This document shows, in pieces, positions 1 to 11,625 of a stretch of 64,000 nucleotides of DNA. The translations under genes were made by a program, and so were the position numbers. The stretch lies in assembly GCA_963682025.1 (NCBI GenBank), contig OY821521.1:169444665-169508664 (forward strand). Direction: 5' to 3'. The notes beneath the pieces are model-generated. The model had not been told where the DNA came from. It was given only the letters and a program-made list of their open reading frames with translations, and ran no database searches. This stretch comes from Cordilura impudica. Lineage: Eukaryota; Arthropoda; Insecta; Diptera; Scathophagidae. Each line of letters begins with the position of its first letter. The first letter of the stretch is position 1.

Positions 1-1690
1 AAAAATTTGTGTGTTCTAAAATTTTTTTTTTTTTTTTATACCAAGCTCAAATTTTTAATTATCGCCCTCGAAAGAGTTCGACCATTAATACTAAATTTAC
101 CTATAATTGTGTGGAAGCTTCTTTCTAGCCAACTGTGCCCAAAACTTTGTTAGAGTTTTCGCTAAGCTGTTTCAAAATATTCAAAGCTATTTATATGTTC
201 CTCTAAGAGTGTTGATATAATGCTGAAGTTTAAGACAATTATAACACTTTTTCATATTTATATTTGTTTGGTTTTCGGCAGGAATTTTAGCGGAAAGTGT
301 TATTAACTTAAACAGCAAAATGAAATGAATTTTGGGAAAACGTCAAAAAGGAGTTTATATAAACGAATTGATAGTAATATTTTGAAAATTTATCGGCATT
401 TCAAATATATTCATTTTATTTAATTCGTCCAAAAAAAAAGGTCGCTATTTTCTATTTGCTCATTGCAAATAATTCAAAAAGATTCAATGATTTATTTACT
501 TTAACTCTATTATTAACTAAAATGTTATATACTGACCAATGTTATCATTATGATCATCGTTATATTTGACGAATATTAAGTAGACTTACCAACTTTAATG
601 GTACAAATACAAAGTTAAACATCAATCCAAATTTATAATAGCATTGATGTGGCAATAAAGCCATAAATGGTTTCGCAGTATGATGACAATATGCTACAAA
701 TGTGATATATTTTAACTCTATTAATAATTGTAATGTTTCATAAAACAACACACATGAATACAACTGTGATGTCTGAAAATGTGTAATTGAAAAATTTTAA
801 AATACTCATGTACTGAAAACCAAACACAGAAAATATTTTTGTGTCTGTGTGTGTGTGTTTGTGTAAAAATTTTTTTTTTTTTGAGCCATTTGCAAATGTC
901 ATATTTTTAATATAATTGTGGTTTTTGTGTGGTATATTTGTTTTAAACAATTTTTTTATTTTTTATTTTAATTTTTGTTCAAACTTAAACATACAAAGAA
1001 CAAACTTTGAAATGACGCCCATTTAAATATGTTATAGTTACATATAAGTTGTGTATGACACTATGGGCCAGTAAGTGCTTAAATAATTATAGGCAGCAAA
1101 CAATAACTCTGAATGGAATAGTCAGTCTATTTTGTTTTTTTTTTTGTTTTCTTTTTTTCTTTTTTTGTTTTTTTGAAACGAAAAAAAATCTTTTAAATAA
1201 AAAATATTTGAAGGTACACGTTTTTTCGTATGAAACAAAATTTTGTAATTTGCTATCAACACATTTTAAGGTGAAAAAAAATTCCTGGTGAATAAAATTT
1301 TAAAGTTTAAAAATATTTTTTTCTATTTCTGTTTTTTAAATCCTATACCAATATGCGGTCAGGGTATAATCCGTTTGTACCAATGTTTGCAGCAGCAACA
1401 CATATTTTATTTAGTCCCTTTTACTATACCGATCGACATCGAATATTTTAATGTTTAATTATTATTAAACGGAAAATCAAGTATGATTAAAAAATATATG
1501 TGTATTATTGGATTATCGTAAAGCGATAACAGATTACATACATATCATTTCCCCGATTCTCTACATTCCCCTATCAGCTGATAAAAAGAATTCTCTATAT
1601 TTTCAAAGTATTTATTATTGAATCTTTTTATGCTCGCTGATAACCAGTTTCGCTGGTTAAAAATTGCATAGAATATCTCCACTGTTTGTA
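1..1690. other. A/T-rich non-coding DNA, nothing recognised
   Basis: Long homopolymer runs and a short GT-rich microsatellite near 840-862. Short ORFs here have no recognisable motif and are what A/T-rich random sequence gives. I see no gene, RNA or repeat end. Confidence 0.6.
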
Positions 1691-1691
1691 A

Positions 1692-3330
1692 TTTATTTAT
1701 TTATTTATTTCATTGACTGTCCTATGCTACAAGATTAAATCTTATAATTACAGCAAAGGCTTTTATAAAGCTAAACAGGTTAATTTGTTTATAAGAGTTA
1801 AATGTAAATTTTAAATCATAAAAACAAAATCATGACAGAAATTAAGCATATAATTTAAGAACTTCATTTTTAAATTTTAATGCGTTTCTATATAGCTGAA
1901 TATGATATGGTAGTGCGTTCCAAAGGCGTATGGCATTGATAAAAAATTACCACTCGGATACGAGCGTTCTTTATCTAATGGCGATAATTCTCTTCCCCCT
2001 GCTTGATCTCCCAAATCTAAGTAAGTCATGTAGATACTTTGGTGTTTTCTCATATATAATCTTGTGTAAACCTAAAATAGTTCGTAGTTTGCGGAGGTTT
2101 TCGAAAGAGATTCCAAAAAGTTTTGTGTTGAACGGGGTGACTGAGCCATATTTTCTTATACCAAAAACATATCGCACAATATTTCTAAAAATGGATTTAG
2201 TTACGACTTCAATTTGCTTGTTATTTAGTTTTACGTCAAAAACACGATCAAGATTCAGTAATAGTTTATGAATAACGATACTTTTCGATTTTTTCGGGTT
2301 GAGACACAGCCCATTTGCAGCTGCCCATTTATGTATGTTGCTGAAATCATAATTAAGCTTGGAAATTGATGCATTGAGCATATTAATTGTGCTACTGAGA
2401 TATACCTGGACGTCGTCAGCATACATATGTATATTACAATATTTTAGTTTACCTGGTAGATCATTAGCTTACATGGAAAATAAAAGGGGCCCCAAAATCG
2501 ATCCCTGAGGCACACCTCTAGATACAGAGACTGGTAGACAATCGCTTATGTAAGAATAATGATTGTGAACGATCGGATAGGTACGAAGACATAAGTTTAG
2601 CTGAAGTGTAACTGAAATTAAACATATGTTTCAACTTTTCACATAAAATAAAGTGATCTACCATATCAAAGGCTTTCGAGTGATCGAGCAGTACCACGAG
2701 AACCACTTTTCCATTATCTATTTGTTGCCTTATTTCTTCGGAAACACTTAACAGAGTTGTGACACAACTATGCTTTGGACGAAAACCCGATTGCCTTTCA
2801 GTAAGTTATTTCTTTTAACAAAATCGCTTATTTGAAAATGTAACAGCTTTTCAAAGACTTTAGAGAGAAATGGAAGGATTGCAATTGGCCTAAATTCATT
2901 GTTTGATTTAGATATTGGTATAATCTTAGCATATTTCCATTTAAGTGGGTAAGAACTTGTTGTAATGATGTTGTTGAAAAGATATGTAATCTAAGGTAGA
3001 AGAAATTGCAAAAGTATTTTTATGAATTTTGGGTGCATGTTATCAAATCCAACAGCATTTGACTTGATTCTTGAACAGCACAAAGCGATATCATATTGAC
3101 TTACGCATTCAAATTCAAATATCTCAACTAAATCGGTGTGAAAATTTGAGTATTGGTTGTTGACAGATGGACCATTTTCCGTTGGATTAATGATTGTATT
3201 TAAGGTTTGTAAATTTATTGGTGAGGAATTGTTGAAATTGTAGTCTTCGGGGTTAGAATCACCCATAGGTATATTCGTAATCTTAAGACATATATTTTGG
3301 ATTAACTGAAGTTTATTCAAATGTGTTTTT
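1692..3330 (-). pseudogene. LINE-1m: non-LTR retrotransposon RT, 5'-truncated, broken
   Basis: Remnant of the second ORF of a jockey-superfamily-like LINE, whose reverse transcriptase copies its own mRNA at a nicked target. Read on the minus strand: an N-terminal RT part at 3320-2991 (motif NAVGFDNMHPKFIK); a continuous stretch at about 2960-2520 with PIAILPFLSKVFEKLL, RQSGFRPKHSC and LLDHSKAFDMVDH; then GVPQGSILGPLLFSM at about 2500 and the catalytic MYADD box at 2426-2412; and a C-terminal region down to about 1850 with FFINAIRLWNALPYHIQLY. Breaks: a frameshift between the AFD and VPQG blocks, a TAA stop right after FSM (about 2467), and a further frame change near 1970. No endonuclease domain is seen, so it is 5'-truncated. 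The 3' end carries a repeated TAAA-type tail (plus-strand TTTATTTATTTATT at about 1692-1710). Its C-terminus resembles the LINE at the right edge (63480-64000), so they are probably one family. Family assignment beyond jockey-like is inference. Confidence 0.85.
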
Positions 3331-3343
3331 GCAGCTTTATACC

Positions 3344-3480
3344 AAATGGGACCTTTTTAAAGTAAATTTAAAAAAATAACTTTTTTCTAAAAAACAAATT
3401 TTTTTGCTAAAAACATACCTTTTCTCTAAAAAAAAATAAATTTTCATAGAAAAGTAAGTAATCTTAAAAAAATTCTTTTT
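3344..3480 (+). repeat. 18-mer array, left-most fragment
   Basis: Degenerate copies of the 18-bp minisatellite. It shares the phrase AAGTAAGTAATCTTAAAA with the DNA just right of the errantivirus (15053-15075), so it and 6598-6994/15042-15600 are pieces of one array separated by insertions. Confidence 0.6.
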
Positions 3481-6400
3481 TTATACCCTCCACTTCAGTG
3501 TGCAGAGGGTATATATAAGTTTGTCATTCCGTTTGTAATAATTAGAAAAAAAATTTGGACCCCATAAAATATATATATTTGTGATCCTTATAGCAACCGG
3601 AGTTGATATAGCGGTGTCCGTCTGTGGAAATCACGATGACGGCATCAATCGGGCAGATAGGGTGCTCGTTGACATAAAAGATGATTCATTTACATCCTGA
3701 GAAGTTTACTATTTAAAATCGTCCAAATCGGTCGATTGGGGCCCGAGCTTTGAATGAAGAACTAAAAAAAGTCTTGAAAAAATATAATTTTCTATGTTGT
3801 TCTTGTCCTGATCACGCCCTCAATAGTGCAGCTACAGTGATTGTTTTTAGTGACAAATATTCACCAAACTCAATGGAAGATTTCTATTTCAAAAATCATT
3901 AAAATCGGTGGAACACGTCCAGGGAAATCTCCGAAAAAGTAAAAAAAAAATGAAAAATATGATATTTCTATATTGTTATTGTTGTTATTCTAAATGTTGT
4001 ATTGTTGTCATAGCTGGACTTGTTGTTTTGTGGTCATTGTGGTAATAATATAATAAAAACTAACCCTTTGTACATTTTTTTTATCAACTCTGGTAGAAAA
4101 ATTTAACAGTTTCCATTGTTTTGGCATCACTAAAAAAATTTATTAGATCATTTCTGTCATTGCCACGAGCCTGCCTGCAAACCTTCATATCGATTGGGTC
4201 ACGGGAAAGGGGTTAAAATCGATCCAAAAGTTTTTCGACAAGCAGACACTACGTGTTAATATAAAGGGGGTAAAAATTCACCAGCATCTAAAGCAAATAA
4301 TGCTAAAATACCTAGTTGTAAAAAAAAAAAAAAAAAAACAATGTAAATTTAGCAAAAAAAAATCGTATGTATTAATTCATTTAAAGAGAAAAACTCAAAA
4401 ATAACGTTTGATGTTGTATTTTTTGTGTGTAATATTTACATATAGATACATAATCATATTAAATAATACAAATAATATACATATATTCTATATATGTGTA
4501 TCCATAACAACTGCATATTAGAAATAAATCGGTATATTATTTTATTTACATAAAATTCTGCAATATTTTGTTGTGGGGAAAATACATTTCTTTTGCATTA
4601 ACAGAGTGTCAGTTCATTTTGCTCAGCGCGACTATGCCACAGTAGATGGCGCCACAATTTTTGTTCTAATTAGCTTTGCAATAGTTATTTCTATTTTAAC
4701 ATGAATGTCAATATTTTCAACTAGATATCATACAGAACAATGTTAAGAGTCTACACGGGCTGGTCTTTTATTTCATACGTTTTTTCATTATTCTTTTACA
4801 AATATGAACATAAGTTTGGCATATTAACTTTTTGTTGTCATTACAAAATAGAGTTACCAAGTTCATCAATGAGTTTTTTGCTTTCAAAACAGTTCTATAG
4901 TTAGTTATATAGAATTATTATTCTGCTTTACATACAAAATATCTGATTGCGATTACATCTAATTTTTAAAAATTGTTTAAAAATACTAAAGCATTATTAT
5001 TCACATAAATAAAAAATTGCACTTTTTAAATTTTCCATTCAAATTTAAGAAAATATCAATTCTAAAAACTGGAATTAAAAATTTCTTTCAGAAAATCATA
5101 TCAAAACGTCGGAAATTATAATTTTAAATTTAGAAGACATCAATTGCATCTTTAGTATATAAATTTTATTCGTTAAACACAAATTGAAATTCCAAAAAAA
5201 AAAACAGCTAATACCTATGTTTACATTTAAAAATTTTTACATTTAAAAAAAATATTGACATTCAGGAGAAATTAATAGCTTTTCAGTACCGCGATTCAGT
5301 AACTTCTTTTAACGATAGTCGAATCGTTAAAAAAAAAGAAAATAGCAAAATTATCAGTAAAATTTTTAAACGATATTCGCTATTGTTAAAGTCACTTGTT
5401 GTTGTTATCTAAACCACAAACATTTTTGTGTTGTTTATTCAATCGATAAAAACTTAAATTTTTAGGTTGAAATGTCGTCATACATAAATAAAAATCATAA
5501 AATAGTGAAAATATTTTGCTTTTAAAAAAAAAAAATTTTATATAAATAAAAAAATTAAATAGAATATTCAAATAAATAAACAAAAATATTAGTAAAAAAA
5601 AAATAGAGGTATTAAACATAAACATAAAATAATCCTGTCAAACACGAAATAATTTGTTTTTTTCTATTCTTCTTTGTGTTTTTCGCTTATTTTGACAGAG
5701 ATGCCACTCGTTTAGACTTTACATAAATAGAAAAATAGATTTGTCAACTGTCTTTAAGATGTGTGTACTTAGTGATTCACTTAATCCTTAGTGCAGACAA
5801 CAATAGCTGTCGATATATTTTGCGATTGTCGGATCGTTGAAATTTACAGAATCACACTACAGAAAACATTAATTTAAATTCAATGAATTTTAGAAAACGT
5901 CAAATGATATTTAAGAATTGCGAACATAAAAATTGTTACATAAATAAACGCAATTTGATGAGAATGAAAATTTGAAGTTTTTCAAAAAATAGCGATAACA
6001 AATTATTTTTTTTTTTTTAATGTTTGGGACATTTGGTTTTTTGCGTTTGGCATCCCTAATTTGAATATTTATTATTATAAATTAATCTCGGTGTTTTCCA
6101 AATATGGCAATATTTTAATAAAAAAGTTGAGAGAGTTTTTTTGGTTATTATTTTGTTACTCCATCCCACCTATATGGCCGCAATGAAGAAATATTTGGCC
6201 AGTTAAAAGAAACTATACAGCCATCTCCAATTAGTACGATTTAATGCATATAGCCACCCTATACAACCATTACCTTTGCAATGGAGGTTAGGGCGAGCTA
6301 TTTAATTAGCAAAAACTAAATTAAACGAGAAGTTATGTCATATAACCGGAAACGCATGCATATAGGTATATAACCTAAATGCATGCCGATCAGCAACCAC

Positions 6401-6597
6401 GATGACCAAAATGTAAACACCGAAATAAATCCGAAATAATAGAAAAGACGAAAACCAACCTAAAGAATTTGCTGAAATTATTTGGTATTAAGTTTAACAA
6501 ATTGTTTACTTTTTCATTTACATTTATTATCAAGACTCAAACGGAGGTGGAGGGTATCAAAGATTCGGCACAGTCGAATTTAACACTCTTACTTGTT
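3481..6597 (+). mobile_element. HINE-B1: about 3.1 kb non-autonomous Helentron-like element
   Basis: Begins TTATACCCTCCACTTCAG and ends GGTGGAGGGTATC, then an ATTCGG..CGAAT hairpin, then CTTACTTGTTT; the subterminal inverted repeats ATACCCTCCAC/GTGGAGGGTAT bracket it. Near the 5' end is a short GTCYG motif (GTGTCCGTCTGTGG). This end structure matches Helitron/Helentron-associated interspersed elements of Drosophila (DINE-1/mini-me type, established knowledge). A second copy lies at 59911-62594 and matches over about 2.7 kb, so the whole interval moves as one unit. No ORF of useful length and no Rep/helicase motif is present, so replication must be supplied in trans. It lies inside the 18-mer array. 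Strand is given by the hairpin end. Confidence 0.75.
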
Positions 6598-6994
6598 TAA
6601 AGTACCTTTTTTTTAAAAAAAAAAGTACAGATTCATAAAAAAAATACAGTTTCATAAAAAATAAGTTTTTTTGAGATACGTCCCCCCTTTGTTAGAAAAA
6701 GTACCTTTTATTTAATAAGCAAATTTTTTTAAAAAAGTACCTTCTCGTAAAAAATTACTTTTCTTATTTAAAAAGTATATTTTCTTAAAAAAGTATCTCT
6801 TCGTTTTCTTAAAAAAGTAAATTTTCTTAAAAAAGTAGCTTTTCTTAAATAAATAAGCACCTTTTCTATAAAAAATTTTTTCCTGAAAAATTAACTTTTT
6901 TCTAAAAAAAAAAACAAATATTTTTTCTAAAAACTTGCCTTTTCTCAAAAAAAAAGTACATTTTCTCTAAAAAAACTTTTTTCTAAAAAATATA
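6598..6994 (+). repeat. 18-mer array, segment left of the errantivirus
   Basis: Degenerate 18-bp units (AAAAAAGTACCTTTTCTT type). A run of landmarks here (ACAGATTCATAAAAAA, CTCTTCGTTTTCTTA, TTTTTTCCTGAAAAA) recurs in the same order at about 15110-15360, so this stretch is duplicated on the other side of the errantivirus. The short in-frame translations through it (Lys/Tyr/Phe-rich) are repeat artefacts. Confidence 0.75.
6991..6994. repeat. Target-site duplication TATA (left)
   Basis: TATA immediately precedes the left LTR and is repeated at 15038-15041 immediately after the right LTR. A 4-bp TATA-like duplication is typical of errantivirus integration. Confidence 0.9.
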
Positions 6995-7500
6995 AGTTAA
7001 GCGCGTCCTTGCGCGCACGTAAAAAAAAATACTTCAGTTGGGCCACCCATGGGGCCCAACTCACCTTTTCAATTAAAAACCGCACTTTTAGTTTTTTGAC
7101 AATTAGATTTATTTTTGCGTCCCGTACGCTGTCTAGAATTGAACTAACCCATTACCTGCATTTGCAGGTTAATTTAAATAAAAATAAAATTACAATTTTG
7201 CTTACTATAGCTTAAACTAATGGGAACCACAACATACTGTGATTGCCCAATAATTTGCGTGTGCAAATATTTGCTTAGCCTAGCTTAAATTAATGAGAAC
7301 AATAACTTCGTTTTGTTCCCATGATTTCCCAATATAAAGAATGCAGGTGTCATGTTACACTCGTGCCATCGTGATATGTCGTAGACAGAATGGTAGTGCG
7401 CGGGGTATTAACAGCAACACGCGCTGTCCATGGTATTTGCTGAGTCGACGACAGAATGTTGTTTTTAAAAAAGGTATTGGGAATATGCGATGTGTTAACT
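6995..7500 (-). repeat. 3' LTR of the errantivirus
   Basis: 506 bp, AGTTAA..TTAACT. It matches the right LTR at 14533-15037 except for one extra A in the run at 7021 and an A/G difference near 7407 (GGGGTATTAAC here, GGGGTGTTAAC there). The ORFs through it are not genes. Confidence 0.95.
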
Positions 7501-7511
7501 CCCCCCTCCTT
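7501..7511 (-). promoter_or_regulatory. Polypurine tract (plus-strand primer)
   Basis: On the minus strand this reads AAGGAGGGGGG directly against the 3' LTR, the position and composition expected of the primer for second-strand DNA synthesis. Confidence 0.85.
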
Positions 7512-7531
7512 AAAAATCAGCGTCCCGCTGA

Positions 7532-9004
7532 TCAATTTCTACTTGGTTCCAGGTTTCCCGGGGGCGTAAGGGCTGGTATGGTGATGTGACCGAACATTTT
7601 CCTCCACAGTAGAGTCAGGAGGATTGACATCGCCACAATACAAAAGAAATACGTTACATTTGACCCGAGAGACAGATTTAATTGACTCCTCAAATTCTGA
7701 ATGTGCTCAATATTTTTTCCATGGAGTTCGTGTAGGAAATTGATATCGACCCTGTGTGCCTTCTCATATACGCTCGTCAATAATGGGGGAAGGGCTTGAA
7801 CGTTCGTGACCTTCTCACTCGCAAAGGTCCTTTCTCCGATCGTAATTGTTTCATTGAAAATTCGTATTAGGTACGTTCCATTTAATTTGACTGTGTTCGT
7901 TGCTGATGAAACATTTCCCTTATAATTTGAAATGTACACGAGATCATCTTCGATCTGCTCTATTATACTTCCACCGTTTGACATGAAAGTGCAGTTTGCA
8001 TTTGTACCCCTCAATATTTGCGATAAGCAATCTTCATCCGAGAGTGCTTTTAATTCTTCCAATTTACAGATTGTGACGTTATTAAGTGATGAGCAACCGC
8101 CTTTGATTCCATATATGTTTTCCTGACTTACGAGGGCGGTGTTATGTTCCAGATAAAGTTGTCGATTCTGTGATATAGCTGCTCTAAGTATGATTCTATT
8201 GTACTTCTTAGGCATCACCTTCGGTATTGACAGTACGTATAATAATGATGTTCCATTCGAAAATATACTCGGCTTCCCATACTCGATAGCTTCAATCTCA
8301 TTACTGTATGGCAGTGACTCGACTTCTGAGATTATCTGATGAATTTCCTCTACATCTAGTAGGTTTGTGTTTACAATGCCACCTTTAGCCAGCTGACAAG
8401 CTCTCACGATTTCTTCAATGTCCTCTTTAATAGCCAAAATCTGGTTCAGCGCATCGTGTATGATCTCGTTCGTTTCCGACACAACGATCTTGTTATTAAA
8501 TCTGTCGATTAGGTCATTCATTTTTTCCACTAACTCGCTCGTCGTCCCAAATAAATTCTTATTGACGATGTATTGCTGTTCATTATTACTGATGAGCCTT
8601 TGTTGGCTTTCCAGCACTTTATTCCAATCTGTTGCATCTGGATTTCCAGCAATCCATTTCCAGGCTGAGCCAATCCAGTCTATAGATCTTTTGCCCCTCG
8701 AAACACCTTTTATTGTTGCCATTCTGTCATACGCCCGGTGGAGTTGGTACTTGAACACTTTTCTGTCCTTTTCTTCTTTAACGAGAGCAGTAAATACGTC
8801 AGCAGTTGTTCGCAGCATCCTCTCGAATTCGTCCAGGTTGATCACATGTACAACGCTGAGATGTCCATTTATAATCCATCCCTCACCATCTTTGATGGTC
8901 ACAATGGGTGAATGGTATTCGAATACGTGGAAGGCACCCACACAAGTGACGAATAATACAAAACTTAAAGGGTAAAGGTTAGTGTCATTTATTAGTACGT
9001 GCAT
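7532..9004 (-). CDS. env: Errantivirus envelope glycoprotein (Env), intact ORF
   Basis: A 490-residue class I-like fusion glycoprotein of the errantivirus/baculovirus-F type; it would mediate membrane fusion after furin-type cleavage. Visible parts: an ATG start (9004), a hydrophobic signal region at residues about 11-26, a RGKR furin-like site at 103-106, an aromatic/glycine fusion-peptide-like stretch from 107, long helical regions over roughly 140-215, cysteine pairs and several N-x-S/T sites in the second half, one membrane segment at about 450-467, and a short cytoplasmic tail of about 23 residues. No stop or frameshift interrupts it, in contrast to pol. In this group Env is made from a spliced subgenomic RNA; the donor is not identified here. 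Its stop lies 20 bp from the polypurine tract, the normal position. The plus-strand ORFs at 7932-8126 and 8418-8975 are shadows. I am sure of the family; activity is unknown. Confidence 0.93.
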   Translation of the reverse strand: MHVLINDTNLYPLSFVLFVTCVGAFHVFEYHSPIVTIKDGEGWIINGHLSVVHVINLDEFERMLRTTADVFTALVKEEKDRKVFKYQLHRAYDRMATIKGVSRGKRSIDWIGSAWKWIAGNPDATDWNKVLESQQRLISNNEQQYIVNKNLFGTTSELVEKMNDLIDRFNNKIVVSETNEIIHDALNQILAIKEDIEEIVRACQLAKGGIVNTNLLDVEEIHQIISEVESLPYSNEIEAIEYGKPSIFSNGTSLLYVLSIPKVMPKKYNRIILRAAISQNRQLYLEHNTALVSQENIYGIKGGCSSLNNVTICKLEELKALSDEDCLSQILRGTNANCTFMSNGGSIIEQIEDDLVYISNYKGNVSSATNTVKLNGTYLIRIFNETITIGERTFASEKVTNVQALPPLLTSVYEKAHRVDINFLHELHGKNIEHIQNLRSQLNLSLGSNVTYFFCIVAMSILLTLLWRKMFGHITIPALTPPGNLEPSRN

Positions 9005-9288
9005 GTTACAATACAGTCACGGTGCGCTAGATTGAATTGGTAATAATGAACGAACAAAAAAAAATATTTGCAAACTTATAATGATTTTCGGGAAGAAGTT
9101 ATTACAGATACAACGTTAGATATAAAGACCTATTTTTTTATGTAATTCTTCCCAATTCTGGTACGTGTGTAAAAAAAAACATAATTATCTTACAGTGTTC
9201 TTCTATATGGGAAATTATTTTATAATTTTTGTTATATGATTTTATACAGAATAAACTTATTTCTATTTTCTGTTCCATTTCCCTTTTT

Positions 9289-9361
9289 TATAAAATTAAT
9301 TTAAAAAAAAAAAATTCAATTCATCTTAAAAGAATGGGCTTATTTCTATTTTTTGTTTTTT

Positions 9362-9398
<37 letters not shown>

Positions 9399-9690
9399 TA
9401 AAATTGAATTTATTTTACAATTAAAAAAGATTTTCTCAATTATCTTAAAGGAATGGACTTATTTCTATTTTTTGTTTTTTTTTTTATATAATAAAATTGA
9501 ATTTATTTTACAATTAAAAAAGATTTTCTCAATTATCTTAAAGGAATGGACTTATTTCTATTTTTTTGTTTTTTTTTTTTGTAAAATTGAATTATAATTA
9601 AAAAAAAATTTTCTATTCATTCTAAAAAGAATAGACTCAATTCCATTTTCTGTTCTATCATTCCTTTATTTTATAAAAGCAAACATTTAT
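9289..9690. repeat. About four imperfect tandem repeats (70-93 bp) between pol and env
   Basis: The phrase ATAAAATTGAATTTATTTTAC..GGAATGGACTTATTTCTATTTTTTG recurs at about 9289, 9391, 9484 and 9582, separated by T-runs. The whole gap between the integrase stop and the env start (9005-9838) is non-coding. Gypsy-class elements usually have pol and env close together or overlapping, so this spacer looks like an insertion or expansion. Confidence 0.8.
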
Positions 9691-9838
9691 TTCTATCTTT
9701 CTCGAAAATTATTTTTATAAAGAGGAATTTCTTTTACAATTTTGTTCTTTCCAACATATTTACTTTTATCCCCTTTTTTTGGGTTATAAAAAAAAAATAT
9801 TTTTATATGTGAATAATCAGGGGTAACTGCAAGGTTTG

Positions 9839-11030
9839 TTAGGTGTCTTTCACGTGTGATTTGTGGTATTTCTTTCCTGTTGTTGTCCGCAGGGTAACCT
9901 TATTATTTTCCAAAACTTTATGCTTCTTATAAAGTGGCCTATGCTTTGGTTTTATCTGTTTATCCCTCACCAAGATGTCCTGACTACCTGCAAAGTCGAT
10001 TGGGTCCGACCTAGTTCTATTCAGGCGGTCGTTGGTCGCCTTCTGATTGTGTTCAATGAGACCCCGAATATCCTCATTAACCTTGTCGCGAAAATTAACC
10101 AATTGCTCATAGTTAAATCGTTCAGTCCTATTAAAAAAAATATCGGAAGGCTTCCTCTTAATCACTGAGTGGATGGTATTGTTATAACGATCAACCGCGA
10201 TGTTGATCATGTCCTTTGGGGAGCCATTCCCTAATTCTCTTAATAAGCATCTATATATTTCAATTAAGGTGGAGTGGAATCTTTCCACTTGCCCATTTAC
10301 CTCGCTTTTCTGTACCGGCGTAAAGTACATTTCCACCCCTAATGATCTCACGAAATTCAATATAGTGGGCGTCAAGAATCCTCTTTCATTGTCTGATATA
10401 ATCATACGGGGTACAGTAAAGTAATGCAGAACTTTGGCCAACTTATGTCTCAGGTGAATCGCAGAACGATTTCTTATGTGGAAAAGTTTAGCGAACTTTG
10501 AAAATTTGTCAATGCAGCTGATAAACTTTAGTCCCTGGATTTCAAATATATCGATGTGTAAAATTTCACACGGATATTTTGGAATAGGTGTTGGCTGGAG
10601 CTTCGGTCTAGTAGGGTGTCTGTCGTATTTATTCAGTTTACAGATCTCACAGTTCTTTGTGTACTGTCGTACTAAATTTCCCATGCGAGGAAAATAAAAT
10701 CTTTCCAAAATTTGTTGACTATTCTCCCTTGGATTTCGATGGGCTCGCTTGTGCTCATCTTCGATTATCCGACAAACTCGCTCGGGGTTAGCAACGTCCT
10801 CTACTAATCGTTGGGTAATTCTGATTTTAAATGAGACGAAGTGGCTTAAATAAATTTCGTTCAGTAATTGGATGAAACATTCAGGGATTTTAATACCATT
10901 TATGACCCCTGGGTTCAAACACTTTTTCAGTACTTCCGTAAGGGACTGCGAAGTTATTCGATCGATGTCCGCATGGTATCTGTTAAATCCAGGATGTGGT
11001 TGAAAACTACTGTACAATTCTTTTCCCTCT
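9839..11030 (-). CDS. pol: Pol fragment: integrase, complete domain set
   Basis: Retroviral-type integrase, which joins cDNA ends to the host chromosome. Numbering from 11017 backwards: HHCC zinc-binding set H89, H93, C123 and C126; catalytic core D156 (LHIDIFEIQG), D209 (IISDNERGF) and E245 (NGQVERFHSTL), a D,D-35-E spacing; and a basic C-terminal region ending at 9839. The domain has no internal stop. There is no ATG: the frame stays open upstream of 11017 (DQIIIREGKEL precedes it), as expected for part of a polyprotein. It is joined out of frame to the RNase H fragment at about 11031-11045, where the end of RNase H and the linker are missing. The plus-strand ORFs over it are shadows. Confidence 0.93.
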
Positions 11031-11034
11031 CTTA

Positions 11035-11625
11035 TTATAATCTGATCCCTAACGCGTAAGTCAATGGTTGGTGATCTGTGAAAATTCTAACCTTCTTCGC
11101 GCCATACAGGTAGGAACGCAAATTTTCCAGGGCCCACACGATAGCCAGCATTTCCTTTTCGTTCGTAGCGTAATTTTCCTTCGTTTTACTAAGAGAACGT
11201 GAGATATACGCAATCGGCCTATCTGACCCCAAACAATCTTGAGATAATACAGCCCCGATAGCATAATTAGATGCGTCGGTAGTCAAGTTGAATGGTTGAT
11301 CGAAATCAGGGAATGGCAAGACTTCGGATGACATTAACAGGCTTTTAAGCTGGTTGAAAGCTTGTAATGCCTCTTCCGTCAGGGTAATGGATACCTTCCT
11401 AGACATATTTGCCTTGATCTGTGCGTTTACGCCCCTGGTAAGGTTCGTTAAAGGTTTAGCGACTTTCGCGTAATCTTTGATAAATTTCCTATAATACGAA
11501 GTCATGCCGAGAAAACTTTTTAAGTCCTTTAGCGTCGCGGGTGGAGCCAAGTTCTGAATCGCCTCAACCCCACTTGGGTCTGCTCGTATTCCGTTCTCTA
11601 ACTGGTCAAATAAAAATAGATGCTC
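11035..11625 (-). pseudogene. pol: Pol fragment: RT connection and RNase H, truncated at both ends
   Basis: Open from 11625 (after a TAG at 11626-11628) to a stop at 11035. It begins in the RT thumb/connection region (NGIRADPSGVEAIQNL, then LKSFLGMTSYYRKFIKDYAK) and runs into RNase H with D at TTDASNYAIGAVLSQ, E in NEKEMLAIVWALE and D at IFTDHQPLTYAL. The RT fingers and palm with the YxDD box are not found upstream, and the RNase H C-terminal segment is missing where the frame runs into integrase. At least two deletions must have occurred, one near 11630 and one near 11040. The product could not act as an RT. Confidence 0.9.

Noticed and set aside
8418..8975. 185-codon plus-strand ORF
   Set aside because: Lies wholly opposite the well-supported env ORF; likewise 7932-8126, 9863-10168, 10200-10424, 10476-10697 and 10868-11059 opposite pol.
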